Source: Bradyrhizobium sp. YR681 (GTDB lineage Bacteria > Pseudomonadota > Alphaproteobacteria > Rhizobiales > Xanthobacteraceae). Taken from it: DNA of 64,000 bases. Position 1 is the stretch's first letter. Every line of letters begins with the position of its first letter. Positions 16,150-25,076 of this stretch are shown one piece after another. The notes below the pieces were generated by a model that worked only from the letters and a program-made list of their open reading frames with translations, made no database searches and was not told the DNA's origin. The stretch spans positions 26,930 through 90,929 of the forward strand of contig NZ_AKIY01000214.1 in the NCBI RefSeq assembly GCF_000282615.1. Reading direction: 5' to 3'. Made by a program: the position numbers and the translations under genes.

Positions 16150-16156
16150 GGAACGG

Positions 16157-16279
16157 CGCTGCGGTGGCGGAAAACGCACCTAACTGACAGACGCGAAAGT
16201 CGGCTTCGGCCGGCGAGCCGAGCGGAATGGTGATATCCGAAGGATCGGCGTATTGCAGGTTTGAGTCCTGCCCGCAGCG
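16157..16279 (+). ncRNA. tRNA-like RNA of unusual length (about 123 nt)
   Basis: The 3' part is tRNA-like: a 5-bp T stem (GCAGG/CCTGC, 16255-16271) with a 7-nt loop TTTGAGT, abutting CCGCAGC (16272-16278). That strand pairs exactly with GCTGCGG at 16158-16164, a 7-bp acceptor stem extendable to 8. The 5' side continues TGGCGGAA..CAGACGCG, like the D arm of tRNA-Leu but with a stretched loop. The middle has no 5-bp/7-nt anticodon arm. Instead it has a 6-bp stem capped by a TTCG tetraloop (16199-16214) and a GCCGA/TCGGC pair (16217-16221/16245-16249). It is too long for a normal tRNA and is not a tmRNA I recognise. A strong terminator follows 7 nt later. CCA is not encoded directly (GTTACCA). 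Confidence 0.5.
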
Positions 16280-16285
16280 TTACCA

Positions 16286-16316
16286 AAAGCCCGGACACGG
16301 AAACGTGCCGGGCTTT
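16286..16316 (+). terminator. strong intrinsic terminator
   Basis: AAAGCCCGG pairs with CCGGGCTTT (9 bp), and above a single bulged A a second stem CACG/CGTG is closed by a GAAA tetraloop. It ends in TTT and directly follows the tRNA-like fold, marking the end of a short independent transcript. Confidence 0.75.
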
Positions 16317-16431
16317 CGCGTTTGCATAGGGTGTGCGGTAGCGCGGTTCGTTGCCGCTGCCCTCCTTGGGCGTTTCCTCCCTAGACTTGGGGCGCCTCTT
16401 CGGAAGCGGCCTGATCTTTCCCCGGTGATCG

Positions 16432-16794
16432 ATGGCTGGCAGACTGCGCGTCCTTGGTCAGAAGCTGAAGCCGCCGGCACGCAACCCGCGCATCTCGGTC
16501 AGGCCGAAGGAAGCAAAGCCGTTCTATCTGTCTCCAGAGTGGAAGGCCTTGATGCGCCAGATCATCAAGGTCCGTGGCCGTAGTTGCGAAGATCAGGATC
16601 ATGACTCGGCACAGCCGCGTCATGGCGTCAGGCTCTACGGTGACCACATCGTCGAGATCGAGGATGGCGGCGCCAAGCTCGATCCATCCAACGTGCTCTT
16701 GCGTTGTGGTCCGTGCCATGGGCGCAAGACGGCAGCGGCCCGCGCGGCCCGCGCACACACCGGGGTAGGGGGGAGGTCAATCTCTGGGCCGTAG
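16432..16794 (+). CDS. HNH endonuclease next to the terminase genes
   Basis: 120 residues. The C-terminal half has the HNH pattern: GRSCEDQDHDS, YGDHIVEIEDGGAKLDPSNVLLRCGPCHGRKTAAA (catalytic DH, Asn of DPSN, final His of CHGRK). Only one Cys of the usual first CxxC pair is present (SCEDQD). Beside small and large terminase such HNH proteins assist cleavage at cos sites in HK97-type phages, so cohesive-end packaging is inferred. Start ATG 16432 gives MAGRLRVLGQKLKP. Confidence 0.85.
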   Translation: MAGRLRVLGQKLKPPARNPRISVRPKEAKPFYLSPEWKALMRQIIKVRGRSCEDQDHDSAQPRHGVRLYGDHIVEIEDGGAKLDPSNVLLRCGPCHGRKTAAARAARAHTGVGGRSISGP

Positions 16795-16847
16795 GGAGCC
16801 GGAACCGCATGGGTAGTCATGCGCAAAACTTTTTTTCTGGCCCAGAG
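16782..16847 (+). repeat. 9-bp inverted repeat enclosing a T7 tract (possible cos or terminator region)
   Basis: CTCTGGGCC at 16782-16790 and GGCCCAGAG at 16839-16847 are exact complements. Between them are a small hairpin (GCATG..CATGC) and AAAACTTTTTTT. The location between the HNH and TerS genes is where cos commonly lies in this phage group; no cut site can be assigned from sequence alone. Confidence 0.3.
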
Positions 16848-16889
16848 CTTTGAATCAATCGAACGACAATCAAAGAAATCAAACCGCCC

Positions 16890-17519
16890 ATGAGTTCCGG
16901 CGACGAGACGGCTCCGAAGTCCAAGCGCGGCGGTAAACGCCCTGGCGCTGGTCGGAAGCCGAAGGGACACAAGGCGACCTCAGCGTTGCCGGCGCTCGAC
17001 CTCGAGGCCGCCCTGGCGGCGCCGGCGCCCGATGACATCGAGTCGACAGCGCAGGCCTATTCCCGCGGTGCGATCGCCTCGCTGGTGAAGCAGCTCTGCC
17101 ACGGCAAGAGCGAGAGCTCGAAAGTCAATGCGGCGAACGCGATCCTTGATCGCGGCTACGGCAAGCCCTCGGTCGACGTCGGGGGTCTCTCGCAGCTCTC
17201 GCTGTTCGGCGGCATCCGGCCCGCGGCGGTCGTCGGCGACGAAATCCGGGTCGAGGCGCGCAAGTACGCCAACCTGGCCATCGAGGTGCTCGGCTCGATC
17301 GCCACCCGCGGCGAAACCGAGAGCGCGAGGGTTTCGGCGGCGAAGTCGCTGCTTGATCGCGGCGTCGGAACGGTCCAGGTCGCGAAGGTGCCGGAAGGGC
17401 TGCAGCCGAAGACGCTGGGCAAGAAGGAAGAGGCCGCAGTGGCCGCCCGCAATGCCGCCGCTGGCAAATACGCGCCGCCGCCGGCGCCCGGCGCAAGAAG
17501 GATTGAGACCGTCCAGTGA
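16890..17519 (+). CDS. candidate small terminase subunit
   Basis: 209 residues. The N-terminus has KRGGKRPGAGRKPKG, an AT-hook-like motif typical of small terminases and other phage DNA-binding proteins. Two related helical segments follow (KVNAANAILDRGYGKPSVDV and RVSAAKSLLDRGVGTVQVAK), suggesting an internal duplication that may give DNA-binding and oligomerisation surfaces. The GTGA overlap with TerL and the position after HNH support TerS. The sequence motif alone is not decisive. Confidence 0.7.
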   Translation: MSSGDETAPKSKRGGKRPGAGRKPKGHKATSALPALDLEAALAAPAPDDIESTAQAYSRGAIASLVKQLCHGKSESSKVNAANAILDRGYGKPSVDVGGLSQLSLFGGIRPAAVVGDEIRVEARKYANLAIEVLGSIATRGETESARVSAAKSLLDRGVGTVQVAKVPEGLQPKTLGKKEEAAVAARNAAAGKYAPPPAPGARRIETVQ

Positions 17520-19459
17520 ACATGATGCCGACGTGGTCGACGGCGTGCCTGGATTGGAAGCAGCGCATCGTCAACCGGCAATCGCTGGTGACATTCGACG
17601 CGCTCTTTCCGGCAGAGGCTGAAGCGGCGCTGTCGATATTCCGAGACCTTCGGATCATCGACGTGCCCGGACGCCCGACGATCGAGCAATGTTGCCTGCC
17701 GTGGGTCTACGATCTTCCGCGTGCACTCTTCGGCTCATTCGACGCCGACGGGATCTCGGGAGATGACAACCTCGGGCGCCGGCTTATCCGGTATTTCTTC
17801 CTCTGCGTAGCGAAGAAGAACACCAAGTCCACGCTTGCCGCCGGCATCATGGTTACTGCGCTCTTGCGCAATTGGCGCGAGAGCGGCGAGTTCTACATCC
17901 TGGCGCCGACCAAGGAGGTCGCCGACAATTCGTTCTTCCCCGCGCGCGATATGATCCGCGCCGATGAGGAGCTGCTGAAACTGCTGCACGTCCAGGACAG
18001 CCAGCGCCTGATCACGCATCGGACGACCGGTGCCTTCCTGAAGGTCGCCGCCGCCGACAGCGAAACGGTGTCGGGCAAGAAGACGATTGGGCTCCTGATC
18101 GACGAGCTCTGGCTGTTTGGCCAGCGCGCCAACGCGGAGTCGATGATCCGCGAAGCCGAGGGCGGTCTGAACTCTCGTCCGGAAGGGTTCGTGATCTACG
18201 CGACGACGCAATCGAACAAACCGCCGTCGGGCATCTTCGATCAGAAGCTGAAGGACTTTCGCGATATCCGGGACGGCAAGCTGGTCGATCCACAGAGTCT
18301 GCCGATCATCTACGAATTCCCGGAGGAGATGATCAAGTCGAAGGCTTATGAGAAGCCGGAAAACTGGTTCATCCCCAACCCCAACTGGGGCAAGTCGGTC
18401 GATCCGAACTTCCTGATCGGAAAGCGTGCTGAGGCCGCGCGCGGCGGCAAGGCCTCGCTGATTGACTGGGACGCGAAGTTTCTCAACGTTCAGGCCGGCA
18501 TGTCGCAGCGTGCCGACGGTTGGGCCGGTGCCGAGCTCTGGGATCGCGGCATCGACACGTCGCTCACGCTCGACGCGGTGCTCGATCGGAGCGAAGTCGT
18601 GACGATGGGCCTTGACGGCGGCGGTCTCGATGATCTTCTCGGCGCCGGGGTGGTTGGCCGCGAGAAGGTAACGAAGCGCTGGCTTGGCTGGGCATGTGCG
18701 CTCATCTCAACGATCGGGCTTTATCGTCGAAAGGCGAACCTGACCGAGTACAGGAAGTTCATCGCGTCCGGCGATCTGATCGTGTTTCGCTTTCACAGCA
18801 AGGATGCCGAGGAGGCCGAAAGCGACCCGGATGTTGCTGCGCTGCTGGCTGAATTTCCGCCGGCCATTAGCGTCGAGGGCGAGCTTCCATTCGACATCAA
18901 GTTCGTTGTCGACCTGGTGGCGAAGATCCGGGACATTGGCTTGCTTGCCCAGGTCGGGGTCGACGCTGCCGGCATCGGCGCCATCGTCGACGCGCTGGCC
19001 GGCATCGATATTACCCAGGATGCCGAGACGCTCGATGCGGTGCGGCAGGGCATCGGCCTGATGGGTGCTTACAAGACGGTCGAGCGCAAGCTCGGCGACC
19101 GGACCTTCCTCCACTGCGGTTCGGAGCTGCTCAACTGGTGCGTCGGCAATGCGCGCGTCGTGCTAACGACGACCGCTTCGCGGATCGCCCGCGAAGAAGC
19201 CGGCTTTGGAAAGATCGACCCCTTGATCGCGCTCTTCAATGCAGCCCATCTGATGACCCTCAATCCGGAAGCTGGCGGACTGTCGGTTTTCGACACCATG
19301 GGCGACGACCAAGACCCGCAATCGGATGCTGAATCGGCGGCATCACTCGCCGAAGAGGCGGCGATCCTCGGCGATCCGCAGCATCCGCGCTTCGAAGAGA
19401 TGCGCGAACGAGTCAACGCCCGTCTCGCTGCCAACGATACGGATGAATTCTATGCGTAA
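17516..19459 (+). CDS. terL: terminase large subunit
   Basis: 647 residues from the GTG overlapping the TerS stop. The ATPase has a Walker A variant AKKNTKSTLAA (~99-109), adenine/Q-region upstream, Walker B LLIDELW (~193-199) and coupling motif YATTQSNKPPSG (~228-239). The RNase H-like nuclease shows an Asp cluster MGLDGGGLDD (~364-373) and further acidic residues near VGVDAAGIGAIVD. It drives DNA into the prohead and makes the terminal cut. Length and motif order match the HK97-type Terminase_1 family. The gene overlaps a small membrane protein gene by 8 nt. Confidence 0.93.
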   Translation: MNMMPTWSTACLDWKQRIVNRQSLVTFDALFPAEAEAALSIFRDLRIIDVPGRPTIEQCCLPWVYDLPRALFGSFDADGISGDDNLGRRLIRYFFLCVAKKNTKSTLAAGIMVTALLRNWRESGEFYILAPTKEVADNSFFPARDMIRADEELLKLLHVQDSQRLITHRTTGAFLKVAAADSETVSGKKTIGLLIDELWLFGQRANAESMIREAEGGLNSRPEGFVIYATTQSNKPPSGIFDQKLKDFRDIRDGKLVDPQSLPIIYEFPEEMIKSKAYEKPENWFIPNPNWGKSVDPNFLIGKRAEAARGGKASLIDWDAKFLNVQAGMSQRADGWAGAELWDRGIDTSLTLDAVLDRSEVVTMGLDGGGLDDLLGAGVVGREKVTKRWLGWACALISTIGLYRRKANLTEYRKFIASGDLIVFRFHSKDAEEAESDPDVAALLAEFPPAISVEGELPFDIKFVVDLVAKIRDIGLLAQVGVDAAGIGAIVDALAGIDITQDAETLDAVRQGIGLMGAYKTVERKLGDRTFLHCGSELLNWCVGNARVVLTTTASRIAREEAGFGKIDPLIALFNAAHLMTLNPEAGGLSVFDTMGDDQDPQSDAESAASLAEEAAILGDPQHPRFEEMRERVNARLAANDTDEFYA

Positions 19460-19655
19460 CGCCCTTGTTTCGATTGGCAGCTGGCTGGCGCGGACTTTCG
19501 ACGTCCGCGACGTCATGCTGACGATCGGACTTCTGCTGCTGGCGGGCGGGTTCTACCTGGTCTGGCCGCCGGCCGCGCTGATCGTGCCCGGCGCGATCGT
19601 CACGGCCGTTGCCGTGTTCGCGAGCCGCATCAACAGCCACGCGGAGGAGGGCTGA
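19452..19655 (+). CDS. small two-helix membrane protein
   Basis: 67 residues; ATG overlaps the terL stop. Two hydrophobic helices ([18 protein letters not shown] and [17 protein letters not shown]) follow an amphipathic start. Small membrane proteins at this position between terL and portal are frequent in alphaproteobacterial siphophages; the role is unknown. Confidence 0.7.
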   Translation: MRNALVSIGSWLARTFDVRDVMLTIGLLLLAGGFYLVWPPAALIVPGAIVTAVAVFASRINSHAEEG

Positions 19656-19656
19656 C

Positions 19657-21039
19657 ATGGGAATCCTCAACCGCATGACCTCCGACCAGCGCTATCCGGG
19701 CGCTGCGAGGGTTTCCAATCCTGGCCGCACGCTCGCCGGCGTCGCGATCACGCCGGATTCGGCAATGATGCTGTCGGCTGTCTGGGCCGCCTTCCGCTAT
19801 CTGTCGCAGACCGTCGCGGTGCTGCCCTGGCACGTCAAGAAGGACGGCAAGACCGGCCCGGAGATCCAGTCGTCGCACGGCGTCGACTATCTGTTGTGGA
19901 AGCGGCCGAGCAAGGAATGGTCGTCCTTTCAGTTTCGCGAGACGCTGACGCATTGGGCGTTGCGCTGGGGCAACGGCTATGCCGAGATCGAGCAGGATCA
20001 GCTCGGCCGCCCCTTCGCCATGTGGCCGATCCATCCGGAGCGCGTGCGGGTCTGTCGCGCAACCGACCATGAAGTCGACGCGTACGGCGATCCGATCGAG
20101 CCGGGCGATCTCTATTACGAGATCGACCAGCGCGGTACGACGATGGGTGGGGCGACCATCCTCGCGGCGAAGAACATGTTCCACATTCGCGGATTCGGCG
20201 AAGGACCGGTCGGCGTCAACGTGATTGCATATGCCGCCCAGTCGCTGGGCTGGGCGCGTGCCGCGCAATTGTTCGGCGCGGCCTTCTTCGGCAACGGCAT
20301 GAATCCTGCCGGTGTCGTCATCAACAAGAAGCCGTTGAAGCCGGATGGGCTGAAGCGCCAGAAGGCTGAGTTCGATCAGCTCTACAAAGGGCCGAACAAC
20401 GCCAACCGGACCGCATTCCTGGACAATGAAGCCGACTGGAAGCCGATCGGCTTCAATGCCCAGAACTCGCAGCTGATCGAGGTGCACCAGTTCCTGATCG
20501 AGGAGCAGTGTCGGTGGACCGGCGCACCGCCGCACAAGGTCATGCACCTGCTGCGGGCGACGTTCACCAACATCGAATCCCAGGGCATCGAAGTCGTCGT
20601 CGACAGCATCTCGCCTTGGGTGAAGCGCTTCGAGGATGAGGCCGAGTTCAAGCTGTTCGGCCAGAACCGCCAGAAGCTCTACACCAAGATCGACATGCGC
20701 GCCCTGATGCGCGGCGACATGGCGGCGCGCATCGCATACTACAAGGGTATGACGTCGATCGGCGCCTATTCGCCGAACCGGGTGCTCGAGCTCGAGGACG
20801 AGAACACGCTCGGCCCCGAGGGTGACATCCACACCATGCAGGGTCAGAACGTCACGTTGAAGCAGATCGCAGAGGGCAAGGTTGAGACCGCGCCTGGCGC
20901 GCCGCCGGCGCCGACCGAGAGCGACGACGCCGAGCCGGCCACGCCGCCAGAAGTCGGTGAGGACGAAGAGACCCAAGCGCGTATCGCCCGACGGCTTTAC
21001 GCGATCGAGCAGCTGATGGGCGAGCCGGCACATGTCTAA
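19657..21039 (+). CDS. HK97-family portal protein
   Basis: 460 residues. Diagnostic stretches: [20 protein letters not shown] near the start, [43 protein letters not shown].. then [39 protein letters not shown], and [18 protein letters not shown]. The dodecameric portal is the DNA entry vertex and the head-tail joining point. The C-terminus is acidic and Pro-rich and overlaps the start of the collagen-like gene by 8 nt. ATG 19657 follows the previous stop by 1 nt. Confidence 0.95.
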   Translation: MGILNRMTSDQRYPGAARVSNPGRTLAGVAITPDSAMMLSAVWAAFRYLSQTVAVLPWHVKKDGKTGPEIQSSHGVDYLLWKRPSKEWSSFQFRETLTHWALRWGNGYAEIEQDQLGRPFAMWPIHPERVRVCRATDHEVDAYGDPIEPGDLYYEIDQRGTTMGGATILAAKNMFHIRGFGEGPVGVNVIAYAAQSLGWARAAQLFGAAFFGNGMNPAGVVINKKPLKPDGLKRQKAEFDQLYKGPNNANRTAFLDNEADWKPIGFNAQNSQLIEVHQFLIEEQCRWTGAPPHKVMHLLRATFTNIESQGIEVVVDSISPWVKRFEDEAEFKLFGQNRQKLYTKIDMRALMRGDMAARIAYYKGMTSIGAYSPNRVLELEDENTLGPEGDIHTMQGQNVTLKQIAEGKVETAPGAPPAPTESDDAEPATPPEVGEDEETQARIARRLYAIEQLMGEPAHV

Positions 21040-22000
21040 ATCCCCCGTGATGCTCGCGCGCAGCGAAGCCTCGCCGCCGGAAAAGCCGGTGTCGCTGCTG
21101 GAGCGGACCGTTGCGCTGGTCGAGCGTCTCGTCGGTCGCGTCAGCGCGCTCGAGCAGAAGCCGCTCGGCCGTGACGGTCGCGATGGTATCCAGGGCGAGC
21201 GCGGTCCTGTCGGAGAAGCCGGGCCGCGCGGTGAGGTGGGTCCGGTCGGCGAGCGCGGTGAACAAGGCATGCCCGGCGAGGTTGGCCCTTCCGGCCCGCG
21301 CGGCGAGGCGGGCGAGCGCGGTCCGGTGGGGGAAACCGGACCACGTGGCGAGGCAGGCCCGGTTGGCGAGCGCGGTGAACAAGGCGTCCCCGGCGAGGTT
21401 GGCGAACGCGGTGAGCGCGGTCCACAGGGAGAGGCTGGCCCGCGCGGCGAAGCGGGTCCGCAGGGCGAACGCGGCGAGCGCGGTGAGCAAGGTTTGCGCG
21501 GTGAAGGCGGCCCTGTCGGCGAGCGCGGTCCGGCTGGCGAGGCCGGCCCGCGCGGTGAAGCCGGTCCGGCTGGTCCGATCGGCCGCGATGGGCGCGATGG
21601 TTTGCCGGGTGTCCAAGGCGAACGCGGTCCGCAGGGTGAAGCCGGCCCGACGGGCGAGGTCGGTCCGCAGGGCGAACCGGGTCTACGCGGCGAAGCCGGC
21701 GAGCCGGGTCCGCGCGGCGAGGGTGGTCCGATGGGCCCGCAGGGCGATGCCGGGCCGCAAGGGCCGCGGGGCGAGCCAGGCGAGCCTGGCCCCCGTGGTG
21801 AGCAGGGACTGCCGGGCCCGATGGGCAAGCAGGGCCCGCGCGGCGAGGTCGGTCCCGTCGGCCCGCGCGGCGAGCCTGGTGTCAGCATCGAGATCGGCGA
21901 TGTCTTCCGAGCCGGCATCACGGCAAAGGACCTCGACCGCGTCATGGTCCGGGAGATCACCATCAATGGCGAGACCTTCCAGGTTCTCGTTCCGAATTGA
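21032..22000 (+). CDS. collagen-like Gly-X-Y protein in the head operon
   Basis: 322 residues. The N-terminal ~45 residues form a Leu-heptad helix ([21 protein letters not shown]), likely a trimerising coiled coil. Residues ~46-285 are about 79 uninterrupted Gly-X-Y triplets rich in GER, GPR, GEA and GPQ. The last ~40 residues form a small beta domain ([14 protein letters not shown]). Collagen-like triple helices are known in phage fibres; here the gene sits between portal and protease, overlapping the portal gene, which suggests a head-associated fibre. The repeat DNA is recombination-prone. The long antisense frame opposite it is a composition artefact. Confidence 0.85.
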   Translation: MSKSPVMLARSEASPPEKPVSLLERTVALVERLVGRVSALEQKPLGRDGRDGIQGERGPVGEAGPRGEVGPVGERGEQGMPGEVGPSGPRGEAGERGPVGETGPRGEAGPVGERGEQGVPGEVGERGERGPQGEAGPRGEAGPQGERGERGEQGLRGEGGPVGERGPAGEAGPRGEAGPAGPIGRDGRDGLPGVQGERGPQGEAGPTGEVGPQGEPGLRGEAGEPGPRGEGGPMGPQGDAGPQGPRGEPGEPGPRGEQGLPGPMGKQGPRGEVGPVGPRGEPGVSIEIGDVFRAGITAKDLDRVMVREITINGETFQVLVPN

Positions 22001-22007
22001 GGGCAGC

Positions 22008-22748
22008 ATGAGCAAGCATCTCTTTCCGATCTTCAACGCCGTGGTGCCGATCAAGGCCAAGCCCGCCGCGGGCGCCAAGCCGAGCGGCTATCGCGTCGTC
22101 GTCAACAAGGCAAAGGACAGCGCCGAGATCTACGTCTATGGCGTGATCGGCGGCGACTGGTTCGGCGAGGGCGTCACAGCGAAGCAATTCGCCGACGACC
22201 TCAAGGCGCTCGGCAGCGTCAAGACGATCGACCTGCGGATCAATTCCGAAGGCGGCTCGGTGTTCGACGGCAAGGCGATGTATTCGCTGCTCAACGAGCA
22301 CAAGGCGAGGAAGATCGTGCACATCGACGGGCTGGCCGCCTCGGCCGCCTCGTTCTTGGCGATGGCCGGCGACGAGATCGAGATCGCCGAGGGCGCCTTC
22401 GTGATGATCCACAACGCCTATACCATCGCGATGGGCGATGCGCGCGAGCTGCGCCGCTCGGCCGAGATGCTGGACACTGTCAACAACACAATCATCGACG
22501 TCTATGCCGCGCGCACCAAGGCCGAGCGCAAGAAGATCGTGCAGTGGATGGACGACGAGACATGGATGACCGGCGCCGAAGCCGTCGAGAACGGTTTTGC
22601 CGATCGCATGGTTGAGAACCTGAAGGTCGCGGCCTGCGTCAGCAATCCGAAGGCACTGGAAACCTTCAAGAAGGTTCCGTCAGCGCTGAAGCCGAACAAC
22701 CGCCGCGCCGCTGCCGCTTTCGCGCGCATCGCGGCGCTGAAGGCCTGA
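22008..22748 (+). CDS. ClpP-like head maturation protease
   Basis: 246 residues from ATG 22008, preceded by GAGGG. The ClpP/crotonase fold pattern is clear: [52 protein letters not shown], then the Ser nucleophile in [18 protein letters not shown] and the His in FVMIHNAYT. Helix region [12 protein letters not shown] is followed by [16 protein letters not shown]. It would cleave the scaffold/delta domain of the capsid protein during prohead maturation. Placement between portal and capsid genes is standard. Confidence 0.93.
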   Translation: MSKHLFPIFNAVVPIKAKPAAGAKPSGYRVVVNKAKDSAEIYVYGVIGGDWFGEGVTAKQFADDLKALGSVKTIDLRINSEGGSVFDGKAMYSLLNEHKARKIVHIDGLAASAASFLAMAGDEIEIAEGAFVMIHNAYTIAMGDARELRRSAEMLDTVNNTIIDVYAARTKAERKKIVQWMDDETWMTGAEAVENGFADRMVENLKVAACVSNPKALETFKKVPSALKPNNRRAAAAFARIAALKA

Positions 22749-22876
22749 CACCGAGATTCCGTCTGCAGACGGATACGCGCCGCAGTGATGCGCCGCGTCA
22801 ATCGCGACCGATGTGAGATCGGCCGCATCACAGGTCCCGCCGTGAGGCGAGACAGCCCATAGAAGGACAGAATTCT

Positions 22877-24325
22877 ATGACCATGAAGAGCGCCCTTCTG
22901 GGCGATTACTCGCGTCTCGCCGCTCTCGCTGCGCTTGGCGCTGTCTCCCTCGGTGCGATCCGCATGGACGCGCCGGTGCTCGCTGACCTCGAGGCGCGCG
23001 TCGTCGAGATCAACGCCGCACTCGATGCCTTCCGCGTCCGCGCCGAAGCCGGCGAGGATCTCACGGACGAAGAGACCGCTGAAATCGAGGAGAGCGCCGG
23101 CGAGCTCGAAAAGCTCACCAAGAAGATCAAGGCGCTGAAGCTGCTGCAGCCCACCGGCCAGGGCCGCCGCAGCGCGCCGGAAGCGCGGACCGAGCCTGCG
23201 GGCGGCGGCCAGCGCCGCACCGTCCCGGCCGAACCGCGTCAGGACAACCAGCGCCATGGCTTCCGCTCGTTCGGCAGCTTTGCCCAGTCGGTGCTCAACC
23301 ACTACCGTGGCAACGTCACGGAAGAGGTCGGACGGCTCCGCAACATCGCCACCACCTATGGCGGCGAGGGTGTCGGTGCGGACGGCGGCTTCCTGATCCC
23401 GCCGACCTTCTCTCAGGAGATCTGGCAGAAGGTGATGGCGGAGGAGAACCTGCTCAGCCGCTGTACCCCGCTGACGACCGACGGCAACAGCATGATGATC
23501 CCGAAGGACGAGACTACGCCGTGGCAGACGTCCGGCGGCGTCCAGGTCTATTGGGAAGGCGAGGCGCAAGTCCCGTCCGCATCCAAGCCGCTGCTCGAGC
23601 TTGGCAACTTCCGGCTTTGCAAGCTGATGGGCATCGTGCCCATCAGCGAGGAGATGATGCAGGATGCCTCGGGCCTCGAATCCTGGTTGCGTGCCAAGGC
23701 GCCGAGCAAGATGGTGGCCAAGATCAACACCGCCATCATCGCCGGCACCGGTGTCGGCCAGCCGCTCGGCATCATCCCGGGCTACGGCGCGGTCGGCGCG
23801 TCCGTCGTCCAGGTCAGCAAGGCCACCTCGCAGCCGGCCGACACGCTCTGGATGGCCAACGTCGAAGACATGTATTCCCGCATGTACTCCGGCTGGCGGC
23901 GCAACGGGATCTGGCTGATCAACCAGGATCTCGAGCCGCAGCTCAACCGCATGGCGTTCCAGGCAGCCGGTGCGTCGTCTCTGTTGCCGGGCACCAATCC
24001 GGTGCCCGCCTACATGCCGGCCGGCGGGCTGTCGAACTCGCCCTATGCGACGCTGAAGGGACGCCCGGTGGTGCCGCTCGAGGCCTGCGCCGCGATCGGC
24101 GATCTCGGCGACATCATCTTTGCCGATCTCAGCCAGTATTGGGCGCTGACCAAGGCTAATGGCGGCGTTCAGACCGACAGTTCAATCCATCTCTATTTCG
24201 ACCAGGCGCTGACCGCGTTCCGGTTCATTTTCCGGGTCAACGGCCAGCCGGCATGGTCTTCGACCATCGCCCGTCAGAACGGCAGCAACACGCTGTCCTG
24301 GGCCGTCGCGCTGCAAGCGCGCTGA
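22877..24325 (+). CDS. major capsid protein, HK97 fold
   Basis: 482 residues. A coiled-coil N-terminal delta-type domain (~25-95: ARVVEINAALDAFRVRAEAG, then EIEESAGELEKLTKKIKALK) should be removed by the protease. The capsid domain begins around GGEGVGADGGFLIPPTFSQEIW and includes TTDGNSMMIPKDET, VYWEGEAQVPSASKP, GIVPISEEMMQDA, IIAGTGVGQPLGI, GIWLINQDLEPQL and LKGRPVVPLEACAAIGDLGDIIF, all characteristic. A 14-bp palindrome (CCGTCTGCAGACGG, 22759-22772) lies in the 128-bp leader, and GAAGGACAG is the likely ribosome site. Confidence 0.95.
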   Translation: MTMKSALLGDYSRLAALAALGAVSLGAIRMDAPVLADLEARVVEINAALDAFRVRAEAGEDLTDEETAEIEESAGELEKLTKKIKALKLLQPTGQGRRSAPEARTEPAGGGQRRTVPAEPRQDNQRHGFRSFGSFAQSVLNHYRGNVTEEVGRLRNIATTYGGEGVGADGGFLIPPTFSQEIWQKVMAEENLLSRCTPLTTDGNSMMIPKDETTPWQTSGGVQVYWEGEAQVPSASKPLLELGNFRLCKLMGIVPISEEMMQDASGLESWLRAKAPSKMVAKINTAIIAGTGVGQPLGIIPGYGAVGASVVQVSKATSQPADTLWMANVEDMYSRMYSGWRRNGIWLINQDLEPQLNRMAFQAAGASSLLPGTNPVPAYMPAGGLSNSPYATLKGRPVVPLEACAAIGDLGDIIFADLSQYWALTKANGGVQTDSSIHLYFDQALTAFRFIFRVNGQPAWSSTIARQNGSNTLSWAVALQAR

Positions 24326-24341
24326 TCGAACCAATGACGAT

Positions 24342-24372
24342 GCCGCGCGCCGCCTGACCGCTGGCGCGCGGC
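24342..24372 (+). terminator. GC-rich 10-bp hairpin after the capsid gene
   Basis: GCCGCGCGCC (24342-24351) pairs perfectly with GGCGCGCGGC (24363-24372) across an 11-nt loop. There is no U-run (CCATCTCTT follows), so it may act as a partial terminator or an mRNA stabiliser that keeps capsid expression high. Confidence 0.4.
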
Positions 24373-24453
24373 CCATCTCTTCCCCGAATTGCTCCGGCGC
24401 CGGCGCGGATGTTGCCAGAGGCGCTCTCCTCATTCCCAAAAGGGAAATCTGCC

Positions 24454-24993
24454 ATGAAGAACGCTCACTTCGTCGAGAAGAACCAGGTGGTGCTCGGCTT
24501 CAAGCCGGTCGCAATGAACACCGCGGCCAACAATGGCGACTATGTCAGCCTGAAAGGCTATGCCCGCTGCGCCGTGATCTTCATCAAGGCGGTCGGCACC
24601 GCCGGCGACGATCCGACCCTGTCGTTCAAGCAGGCGACCGACGTGTCCGGTACCGGCGTCAAGGCGCTCGGCGTCACCCGCATCGACAAGAAGCAGGCAG
24701 CGACCGACCTGACCGCGGTCGGCACGTTCACCAAGTCGACGACGGACTCGCCGGCGACCAATGACACCTTCAACACCACGAATGGCACCTGGACCAATTC
24801 GGACCTTGCCGAGCAGGCGGCGATCGTCGTCGCCGACATCAAGGCCGAGGATCTCGACATCGCCAACGGCTTCGACTGCATCACCTGCAACGTCGGCGAC
24901 GTCGGCACCAATGCCCAGCTCGGCACGCTGATCTTCGTGCTGCATGAGCCGCGCAACATGAAGGAAACGCTGGATTCGGCGATCGTCGACTGA
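24454..24993 (+). CDS. possible capsid decoration or structural protein
   Basis: 179 residues, Thr/Ala/Asp-rich and beta-like, with no Cys-rich or catalytic motif. NGDYVSLKGYARCAVIFIKAVGTAGDDPTLSFKQATD and the C-terminal FDCITCNVGDVGTNAQLGTLIFVLHEPR are typical of phage virion proteins of unknown detail. Flanked by hairpins on both sides, right after the capsid gene, it probably makes its own abundant transcript. Decoration/cement is inferred from position. Confidence 0.5.
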   Translation: MKNAHFVEKNQVVLGFKPVAMNTAANNGDYVSLKGYARCAVIFIKAVGTAGDDPTLSFKQATDVSGTGVKALGVTRIDKKQAATDLTAVGTFTKSTTDSPATNDTFNTTNGTWTNSDLAEQAAIVVADIKAEDLDIANGFDCITCNVGDVGTNAQLGTLIFVLHEPRNMKETLDSAIVD

Positions 24994-25016
24994 CGGCGTT
25001 CGAACCCCGATGAGAT

Positions 25017-25042
25017 GAGGCTCCGGCATTTGCCGGAGCCTC
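25017..25042 (+). terminator. intrinsic terminator-like hairpin
   Basis: GAGGCTCCGGCA and TGCCGGAGCCTC are exact complements separated by TT, giving at least a 10-bp stem with a 4-nt loop, followed by TTC. It closes the capsid/decoration transcription unit. Confidence 0.6.
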
Positions 25043-25076
25043 TTCACCGCCAACTCAAGAACCAGCGAGTCCTGTC

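Noticed and set aside
16157..16279. Reading the RNA element as an ordinary tRNA or a tmRNA
   Set aside because: No 5-bp/7-nt anticodon arm can be drawn, the length is about 123 nt, and neither the alphaproteobacterial two-piece ssrA features nor a tag frame is seen; kept as a tRNA-like RNA of unknown type.
19630..21966. Long minus-strand open frame (778 codons) opposite the portal and collagen-like genes
   Set aside because: The product is low-complexity Ser/Pro/Gly/Arg, the antisense image of Gly-X-Y codons in GC-rich DNA, and it conflicts with two well-supported plus-strand genes.
22759..22772. 14-bp palindrome CCGTCTGCAGACGG as an operator
   Set aside because: Short GC-rich palindromes are common by chance here and there is no overlapping promoter; noted only in the capsid gene entry.
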